This document shows positions 1-5,245 of a stretch of 5,245 bases of DNA, piece after piece. The notes under the pieces are model-generated. The model was not told where the DNA came from. It saw only the letters and a list, made by a program, of their open reading frames with translations, and did no database searches. The DNA is taken from contig JAPPQG010000037.1 of assembly GCA_028816945.1 (NCBI GenBank), positions 1-5,245 of the forward strand. The letters are read 5' to 3'. This stretch comes from Alphaproteobacteria bacterium (GTDB lineage: Bacteria > Pseudomonadota > Alphaproteobacteria > RS24). The translations under genes and the position numbers were made by a program. Within the stretch, counting starts at the first letter, position 1. Each line of letters begins with the position of its first letter.

Positions 1-1325
<1,325 letters not shown>

Positions 1326-1342
1326 ATGGAGACGCATGAATA

Positions 1343-2011
1343 ATGGATGAACAGGCGGCACGTTTAGGCTTAGCTTTGCGGCAAGCAGGCATTTTTGACC
1401 CGCCCGTCCTTGCTGCTATGCAAAAAACGCCCCGCAATTTATTTGTCAGCGAAACCTATCAAACCCACGCATGGCATGATGAAGCCCTTCCCATTGATTG
1501 TAACCAGACAATTAGCCAACCAAGCCTTGTTGCCTATATGAGTGTGGCGTTAAAGGTCAGCAAGCGGGATAAGGTTTTAGAAATTGGCACAGGGTCAGGC
1601 TATCAAACAGCTATTTTGGCGCATTTATGCCGCCGTGTCTATTCATTAGAGCGTCATAGTATTTTATATAAGCAGGCACGGGCGCGCTTTCACACATTAG
1701 GCTTGTCGAATATAACGAGCATGCTAGGCGATGGGTTAAAAGGGTGGCCGCAACAAGCCCCGTTTGACAGAATTATGGTGACAGCCGCCGCAGAGACCAT
1801 ACCCGAAGAGCTTGTTAATCAACTCAAAATAGGCGGGCTTATGCTTTTGCCTCTTGTTGAAAAAAACCCCACACAGCCCATTGCACCCGAATGGGATAGG
1901 GCATATGCTATACAAAAATTAGTTCGTGTTACAAGGCTAGAACAGGGCTTTGACTGTGAGGAATTGATTGCTGTACAATTTGTGCCGTTAATTGCAGGCA
2001 TTGCTAAATAG
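1343..2011 (+). CDS. pcm: Protein-L-isoaspartate O-methyltransferase (PCMT)
   Basis: This cytosolic repair enzyme methylates isoaspartyl residues from S-adenosylmethionine, so that damaged Asp/Asn sites can return to normal Asp. The 222-residue protein has the expected family size. The PCMT signature QTISQPSLVAYM lies at 55-66. SAM-binding motif I, VLEIGTGSGYQTAILA, is at 78-93. An acidic residue follows the next strand (SLERH, Glu103), GDGLKGWPQQAPFDRIMVTAAA-type motifs run from 129 to 150, and the C-terminal VQFVPL is at 211-216. The start at 1343 is preceded by GGAGA (1328-1332) at 10-nt spacing. The ATGs at 1326 and 1336 run into stops within a few codons and are not starts. The gene lies 49 nt after serS and 26 nt before the NlpD-like gene. 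pcm next to an nlpD-type gene is a widespread proteobacterial pairing, but the usual partner surE is not next to it here. The stop is TAG. Confidence 0.96.
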   Translation: MDEQAARLGLALRQAGIFDPPVLAAMQKTPRNLFVSETYQTHAWHDEALPIDCNQTISQPSLVAYMSVALKVSKRDKVLEIGTGSGYQTAILAHLCRRVYSLERHSILYKQARARFHTLGLSNITSMLGDGLKGWPQQAPFDRIMVTAAAETIPEELVNQLKIGGLMLLPLVEKNPTQPIAPEWDRAYAIQKLVRVTRLEQGFDCEELIAVQFVPLIAGIAK

Positions 2012-2030
2012 GATGGGCTAAATAGGATAA
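2003..2030. repeat. 14-nt direct repeat spanning the pcm stop codon and the next gene's ribosome-binding site
   Basis: GCTAAATAGGATGG (2003-2016) is followed at once by GCTAAATAGGATAA (2017-2030), with 12 of 14 bases identical. The first copy carries the pcm TAG stop (2009-2011). The second carries AGGA (2024-2027), which sits 10 nt before the ATG of the lipoprotein gene and is its likely Shine-Dalgarno. The duplication therefore separates the stop and the ribosome-binding site that a single copy would combine. Confidence 0.75.
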
Positions 2031-2037
2031 GCAGATT

Positions 2038-3054
2038 ATGAATAAGCAAATGGTAAATCGGCAGTTAAAGTGCTTTATTTATGTCAGCCTATGTGCGGGC
2101 CTATTGGCCGCGTGTGGCCCTGTACAAAGTGGCCGTTGGTATGATAGGGAAAGGTGGCGTGAGCCAGCTGATGTTTTTTTCGGCAAGGAATCGAGCCAAG
2201 AGCAAGCACAAGAAACAGCCAATGCGCGAGCATCGCAGCAAGCGTCCCAGCAAACTTCCCAGCAAACATCGATGAGGGATATTATTCAAGTTCGAGCAGG
2301 CGATAATTATTATAAAATTGCGCGGCGTTATGGCGTATCGCCGCGTGCGCTGATTGAAGCCAACCAAGCCCAACCCCCCTATAATTTGCAACAAGGGCAG
2401 GATCTTATTTTGCCAACCAATCAAAGCGTTGTAATTGAAAAAGGGGATACATTATACAGTCTCTCACGGCAATATGGCGTCGATGTGCGCTCACTCGCAT
2501 GGCATAATAATCTATCAGCCCCCTATCATTTAGCCGTCGGGCAAACGCTTTATCTGCCTGCTAGTGGCAGACGCCAACAAGTGCAAACCGCACAAATAGG
2601 GCAAGCAGGACAAAAAGCGCAAGCCAAACGGACGACTAGGCAAGCCGCCTTACCACCCACACCTGCCCGTAAAGGGCAATTTATCAATCCCGTACAGGGG
2701 CAGGGTGAAATTATTTCTACTTATGGTGGTAAAGAAAATGGCTTACATAATGACGGTATCAATATCGCTGTGCCACTTGGCACAGAAGTAAAAGCGGCTG
2801 AGACGGGCGTTGTTGTCTATGCGGGTAATAATTTAGAAAATTATGGCAATCTCATACTTATTCGCCATAGTGGTGGCTATGTGACCGCCTATGCGCATAA
2901 TTCAGTCTTGCTTGCCAAGACGGGGGATAAGGTCACACAGGGGCAAGTGATTGCCGAATCGGGTAGCACAGGAAATATCACAACGCCACAAGTGCATTTT
3001 GAAATTCGCAAGGGCAAACTCGCCCTTGACCCACAAAAACTAATTGAATCATAG
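2038..3054 (+). CDS. nlpD: NlpD-like lipoprotein with two LysM domains and a degenerate M23 (LytM) domain
   Basis: This is probably a periplasmic, peptidoglycan-binding regulator of cell-wall hydrolases. The 338 residues start with a basic stretch, a hydrophobic segment (about 12-25) and a lipobox LAAC with the lipidated Cys at 26. A Gln/Ser-rich linker (about 53-78) follows, then LysM 1 (about 82-127), LysM 2 (about 131-174), a Gln/Ala/Lys-rich linker (about 179-215) and an M23 fold (about 215-338). In active M23 enzymes the zinc ligands are HxxxD and HxH. Here the first region reads LHNDGINIA, with Asn242 at the Asp position, and the second reads QVHFEIR, with Gln318 at the first His, while the YAH histidine (287) remains. 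This resembles NlpD/EnvC, whose degenerate LytM domains activate amidases rather than cut peptidoglycan. That role is inferred from the architecture. AGGA at 2024-2027 supports the ATG at 2038. The stop is TAG. A weak residual hydrolase activity cannot be excluded. Confidence 0.9.
   Translation: MNKQMVNRQLKCFIYVSLCAGLLAACGPVQSGRWYDRERWREPADVFFGKESSQEQAQETANARASQQASQQTSQQTSMRDIIQVRAGDNYYKIARRYGVSPRALIEANQAQPPYNLQQGQDLILPTNQSVVIEKGDTLYSLSRQYGVDVRSLAWHNNLSAPYHLAVGQTLYLPASGRRQQVQTAQIGQAGQKAQAKRTTRQAALPPTPARKGQFINPVQGQGEIISTYGGKENGLHNDGINIAVPLGTEVKAAETGVVVYAGNNLENYGNLILIRHSGGYVTAYAHNSVLLAKTGDKVTQGQVIAESGSTGNITTPQVHFEIRKGKLALDPQKLIES
2233..2268 (+). repeat. 12-nt in-frame tandem repeat coding for SQQA/SQQT/SQQT
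   Basis: Three 12-nt units at 2233, 2245 and 2257 (TCGCAGCAAGCG, TCCCAGCAAACT, TCCCAGCAAACA) encode residues 66-77 of the lipoprotein, in the flexible linker between the lipid anchor and the first LysM domain. The period keeps the frame, so unit number can change linker length without breaking the gene. A spacer of this kind plausibly lets the LysM/M23 part reach the peptidoglycan from the membrane. Confidence 0.7.
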
Positions 3055-3072
3055 CTGGAAACCATCTATATT
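3044..3072 (+). promoter_or_regulatory. Candidate sigma70-type promoter for yajC-secD
   Basis: TTGAAT (3044-3049) matches four of six bases of the -35 consensus. It is followed after exactly 17 nt by TATATT (3067-3072), which matches five of six bases of the -10 consensus. Transcription would start near 3079, giving a leader of about 34 nt before the yajC ATG at 3113. The -35 box overlaps the last codons of the upstream lipoprotein gene. The surrounding 58-nt spacer is clearly AT-rich. A match of this quality can occur by chance in AT-rich DNA, so this is a suggestion only. Confidence 0.35.
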
Positions 3073-3099
3073 AACATATCAAATCAATAAAACACTTAT

Positions 3100-3103
3100 G
3101 AGG
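3100..3103 (+). promoter_or_regulatory. Shine-Dalgarno supporting the yajC start at 3113
   Basis: GAGG at 3100-3103 lies 9 nt before the ATG at 3113. The two alternative in-frame starts, TTG 3044 and ATG 3098, have no purine-rich site at a suitable distance. With 3113 as start, the protein begins MFISPAFAQ, the usual YajC beginning in this class. Confidence 0.55.
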
Positions 3104-3112
3104 CTTTTTCCC

Positions 3113-3469
3113 ATGTTTATTTCTCCTGCTTTCGCACAATCCGCCACGGGCGGCGCGGGTGGTTTATTAGAATTGCTTTTCCCAATTATACTTGTTTTTG
3201 CAATTATCTATTTTTTCATCATCCGCCCGCAACAAAAACGCCAAAAAGATCACCAAACCATGCTTGCCGCTTTACGGCGCGGCGATACAGTCGTTACACA
3301 GGGCGGCTTGATTGGCAAAATTGCCAAAGTCGAGGATAATGAAATACAATTAGATATTGCTGACGATACCCGCGTGACAATTATTAAAAGCATGGTTTTA
3401 TCCGTCCATGTAAAAGGCGCAGCTGCTAAGGACACGAATGTCAAGGACAGTAATGTCAAGGGAAAATAG
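3113..3469 (+). CDS. yajC: YajC, Sec translocon accessory subunit
   Basis: YajC is a small single-span inner-membrane protein that joins SecD and SecF in the accessory complex of SecYEG. Starting at 3113, the protein has 118 residues, close to the family norm of about 110. It begins MFISPAFAQ, continues through a glycine-rich stretch and one transmembrane helix (about residues 20-37, LLFPIILVFAIIYFFII), then the hallmark RPQQKRQKDHQ and the cytosolic domain (LRRGDTVVTQGGLIGKIAKV). The gene just before secD is its standard place. A longer reading from TTG 3044 or ATG 3098 is possible but less likely on ribosome-binding-site and family grounds. The C-terminus (KDTNVKDSNVKGK) consists of pentapeptide repeats encoded by a 15-nt array. 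The array runs on beyond the TAG stop in the same frame to a TAA at 3527-3529, so the ancestral or read-through tail could be 20 residues longer. Confidence 0.95.
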   Translation: MFISPAFAQSATGGAGGLLELLFPIILVFAIIYFFIIRPQQKRQKDHQTMLAALRRGDTVVTQGGLIGKIAKVEDNEIQLDIADDTRVTIIKSMVLSVHVKGAAAKDTNVKDSNVKGK

Positions 3470-3490
3470 ATTAAGGACACAAGTGTCAAG

Positions 3491-3517
3491 GATACGAGTG
3501 TCAAAGACACGAGTATC
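3491..3517 (+). promoter_or_regulatory. Possible RNA hairpin next to the secD ribosome-binding site
   Basis: Array units 5 and 6 can pair. GATAC (3491-3495) pairs with GTATC (3513-3517), and GTGTC (3498-3502) pairs with GACAC (3506-3510). The loop is AAA, and opposed GA/GA dinucleotides lie between the two 5-bp stems. Relative to the repeat consensus, T3493 and A3515 are both changed and still pair with each other, which is a compensated change. The 3' edge abuts GAGGA (3518-3522), the probable secD Shine-Dalgarno. Units 4 and 5 can form a competing, similar hairpin with one G-U pair. A role in secD translation is inference. Confidence 0.35.
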
Positions 3518-3522
3518 GAGGA
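3518..3522 (+). promoter_or_regulatory. Probable secD ribosome-binding site
   Basis: GAGGA at 3518-3522 lies 12 nt before the ATG at 3535, a slightly long spacing. No better purine-rich site is closer, and the A-rich stretch ACAATAAGTAAA lies between them. The site occupies the place of the AAGGA that opens each unit of the neighbouring 15-nt array, so secD appears to use a repeat-derived ribosome-binding site. Confidence 0.5.
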
Positions 3523-3534
3523 ACAATAAGTAAA

Positions 3535-4857
3535 ATGCTCTATTTTTCAAAAGCAAAAATTTTTATTATTCTTGTTATTCTTATCGCTGGCTTGTTTTTT
3601 GCCGCCCCGAATGCGTTTGACAGCAAAACCTATGACAAATTGCCAAGTTTTTTGCCTTCGGGTAGTTTGCATTTAGGGTTGGATTTGCAGGGTGGCTCGC
3701 ATTTATTATTAGAAGTCGATGTCGATGCGATTTTGCAGGAAAGGCTGGATAATCTGCTTGCAGAAATTCGCCTTGCCCTTCGCAAAGCGCGCATTGCCTA
3801 TCGCAATCTTGCGATTAAAGACGGGGCGATACAAATTACAATCCGTGATACAAGTCGGGCAAGTGAAGCCTATGAAGTTATCAATGCGCTTTCTGTTCCT
3901 GTGGTAAGCAATTTGTTTAATGCCAATCCAACAAATGAATTGACGATTGAAAGTCGCGGCACGGGCGGATTTCTTATCAAATTAAGCGAAACTGCCATAC
4001 AGGCACGCAACCGCAAAGCAGTCGAGCAATCGATTGAAATTGTCCGCCGCCGTATTGATGAACTTGGCACAACTGAACCAAGCATACAAAGGCAGGGCGA
4101 TATTCGCATTCTCGTGCAAGTGCCGGGCCTAGATGACCCTGAGCGTTTGAAAAGCCTGCTTGGCCAAACAGCAAAACTTAATTTTCATCTGGTCGACCAA
4201 AATGTCAGCGCCTATGATGTTTTGAATGGGGCAAGATTGCCGACAGGCGCAAAATTACTTTATACAGACACTTCCCCCAACATACCCTATGTTATCCGCA
4301 AACGCGTTATGGTAAGTGGCGAACGGCTGGTCGATGCAAGCGTTGGCTTTGACCCGCAAACGGGCGCGCCCGAAGTTGATTTTCGCTTTGATGCGGTGGG
4401 CGGCAAGCAATTCGGCAATGTGACAAAAGCCAATGTTGGCAAACCATTTGCGATTGTGCTGGATGAAAAAATTATTTCCGCCCCCGTTATTCAAACCGCT
4501 ATTTTAGGTGGCTCGGGGCGCATAACAGGCAGTTTTACCGTCGAGGAAGCCAATAATTTGGCAATTTTATTGCGGGCGGGGGCTTTGCCTGCGCCTTTAC
4601 AGATTTTAGAGGAACGCACAGTTGGGCCTGGGCTTGGTGCCGATTCCATAACGGCTGGGAGCAGGGCATCCCTCATTGGCTTTGCGCTGGTTATCGGTTT
4701 TATTTTAATCAGCTATAGTCTATTCGGTCTGTTTGCCAATATCGCCCTTATTTTGAATATGATATTGATTATTGGCGTTTTATCCGCCTTGCAAGCCACA
4801 CTTACACTCCCCGGCATTGCCGGCATTGTGCTAACCGTTGGTATGGCAGTAGTATAA
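3535..4857 (+). pseudogene. secD: SecD, protein translocase subunit: N-terminal 440 residues, frame broken by a duplication
   Basis: SecD works with SecF in the inner membrane, using the proton-motive force to pull secreted proteins through SecYEG from the periplasmic side. This part contains transmembrane helix 1 (about 8-25) and the hallmark LGLDLQGGSHLLLEVD at 47-62. The periplasmic P1 region follows, including RRRIDELGTTEPSIQRQG at 171-188 and VQVPGLDDPERLK at 194-206. NNLAILLRAGALPAPL lies at 340-355 and RTVGPGLGADSI at 361-372, followed by helix 2 (about 376-397) and helices 3-4 (398-439). At GMAV the family continues DANVLIFER, but here the frame reads Val and then TAA (4855-4857). The cause is a 95-bp tandem duplication. 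Deleting 4853-4947 restores one open frame of at least 538 codons, a normal SecD length for this class. The break may be an assembly error, so the gene could be intact in the real genome. Confidence 0.9.
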
Positions 4858-4947
4858 TATTGATTATTGGCGTTTTGTCTGCCTTGCAAGCCACCCTCAC
4901 ACTCCCCGGCATTGCCGGCATTGTACTGACCGTTGGCATGGCAGTAG
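4758..4947 (+). repeat. 95-bp imperfect tandem duplication inside secD
   Basis: Copy 1 (4758-4852) and copy 2 (4853-4947) are directly adjacent and match at 87 of 95 positions without gaps. The mismatches are at 4761, 4782, 4785, 4800, 4803, 4830, 4833 and 4842 (partners 95 bp downstream). All eight are third codon positions. Seven are synonymous and one (ATG/ATA) gives Met/Ile. The copied segment codes for transmembrane helices 3-4, from about residue 408 to GMAV. Copy 2 continues correctly into [14 protein letters not shown] period of 95 shifts the frame by two bases and causes the stop at 4855-4857. Confidence 0.97.
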
Positions 4948-5245
4948 ATGCAAATGTGCTAATTTTTGAACGCATAAGAGAGGAATTGCATGCGGGCAAG
5001 GCGGCTATACAAGCAATTGACTTTGGATATAGCCGCGCGCTTGGCACAATTTTAGATGCAAATATAACGACTCTCATTGCTGCCTTTATTTTATTTTATC
5101 TTGGCTCTGGGCCGATACGGGGCTTTGCGGTGACTTTGGGGGTTGGCATTGTAACCTCTGTCTTTACGGCTTTTACAGTCACACGCCTTATGGTTGCGCT
5201 TTGGGTGCGGCGCCATGCAGACACAATACGCCATCCTGAAAATGC
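4854..5245 (+). pseudogene. secD: SecD C-terminal part in the shifted frame, running off the window
   Basis: From 4854 this frame stays open to the window end and carries the rest of SecD, about 130 codons. It repeats helices 3-4 ([20 protein letters not shown]) and then gives the conserved [18 protein letters not shown] from 4935. A cytosolic turn follows ([20 protein letters not shown]), then helix 5 ([20 protein letters not shown]) and helix 6 ([20 protein letters not shown]), and the basic tail [14 protein letters not shown]. SecD proteins normally end soon after this tail, so only a few codons are probably missing, and secF would be expected next. There is no start codon of its own with a ribosome-binding site, so this is not a separate gene. 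It belongs with 3535-4852. Confidence 0.92.

Larger units (their letters stand above)
3428..3529 (+). repeat. 15-nt tandem repeat array running from the yajC C-terminus past its stop to the secD ribosome-binding site
   Basis: Units start at 3428, 3443, 3458, 3473, 3488 and 3503, with a diverged partial seventh at 3518. The consensus is AAGGACACGAGTGTC. Units 1-2 encode KDTNV and KDSNV of YajC. Unit 3 is degenerate and contains the TAG stop (3467-3469). Units 4-6, still in the yajC frame, would encode KDTSV, KDTSV and KDTSI, and the frame closes with EEQ and TAA (3527-3529). Most differences among units 4-6 are synonymous. Each unit contains a dyad of the form GACAC-NN-GTGTC (perfect in unit 4). 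Units 1, 2, 4 and 5 begin with the ribosome-binding-like AAGGA. Confidence 0.85.

Noticed and set aside
2101..2424. Open frame of 107 codons on the - strand, with several shorter antisense frames elsewhere (for example 706-999, 3250-3510, 4802-5077)
   Set aside because: They lie opposite strongly conserved genes or the repeat array, show no recognisable family, and have compositions expected from reverse-reading coding DNA.
3044..3469. Longer YajC reading starting at TTG 3044, overlapping the end of the lipoprotein gene
   Set aside because: It would add a 23-residue hydrophilic extension not typical of YajC and has no ribosome-binding site. The ATG at 3113 has GAGG 9 nt upstream and gives the usual MFISPAFAQ start.
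3440..3505. Four perfect TTGACA hexamers on the - strand within the 15-nt array, suggesting antisense promoters
   Set aside because: They are a by-product of the repeat (TGTCAA on the + strand). No good -10 hexamer lies at 16-18 nt from any of them; the nearest is TATTTT at 15 nt.
4811..4823. Palindrome CCGGCATTGCCGG, repeated at 4906-4918, as a recombination or regulatory site
   Set aside because: It encodes the conserved PGIAG of SecD helix 4 and appears twice only because the 95-bp segment is duplicated. The stem is short.
4840..4862. Programmed frameshift at the secD break joining the two frames
   Set aside because: There is no slippery heptamer before the TAA, and a shift would still leave helices 3-4 duplicated in the protein. 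A duplication or assembly join explains it better.
4854..5245. The downstream secD frame as a separate gene, such as secF
   Set aside because: The sequence continues the SecD C-terminal region exactly from the duplicated segment, including RLMVALW at the end. It has no start signal and lacks the N-terminal helix and periplasmic domain that open SecF.

Overview
The window is a compact block of five genes, all on the + strand, with no RNA genes, insertion sequences or CRISPR. The order is serS (seryl-tRNA synthetase), pcm (L-isoaspartyl protein methyltransferase), a LysM/degenerate-M23 lipoprotein of NlpD type, yajC and secD. From general knowledge of the group, serS-(surE)-pcm-LysM/M23-yajC-secD(-secF) is a familiar gene order in Alphaproteobacteria. 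The protein details agree, for example the YajC start MFISPAFAQ and the HNDGINIA and PQVHFEIR motifs of the M23 domain. The DNA is moderately AT-rich for that class, which suggests an uncultured or host/environment-adapted alphaproteobacterium. The exact lineage cannot be read from the sequence.

Layout: serS occupies 7-1293. A 49-nt spacer with an 11-nt tandem repeat leads to pcm (1343-2011), and surE, often found between these two genes, is absent. A 26-nt spacer with a 14-nt direct repeat leads to the lipoprotein gene (2038-3054). A 58-nt spacer with a possible sigma70-type promoter leads to yajC (3113-3469). A 65-nt spacer, largely made of a 15-nt repeat array that begins inside yajC, leads to secD (3535 to beyond the window end). 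No terminator is visible between genes, so they are probably co-transcribed, with a possible extra start point for yajC-secD.

How the genes relate: YajC and SecD are inner-membrane accessory subunits of the Sec translocon, and SecF probably follows just outside the window. The NlpD-like lipoprotein would act in the periplasm on septal peptidoglycan hydrolysis, pcm repairs aged proteins, and serS charges tRNA-Ser.

The strongest anomaly is in secD. A 95-bp segment encoding transmembrane helices 3-4 is present twice in tandem (4758-4852 and 4853-4947). Because 95 is not a multiple of three, the frame breaks and stops at TAA 4855-4857. All eight differences between the copies fall at third codon positions, so each copy seems to have evolved inside an intact secD. 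This looks more like two strain haplotypes joined during assembly than like a decaying duplication. A second signal is that three of the four intact stop codons sit inside short tandem repeats. The array at the yajC end keeps yajC's reading frame past its TAG stop and can fold a hairpin with a compensated base pair directly next to the secD ribosome-binding site.
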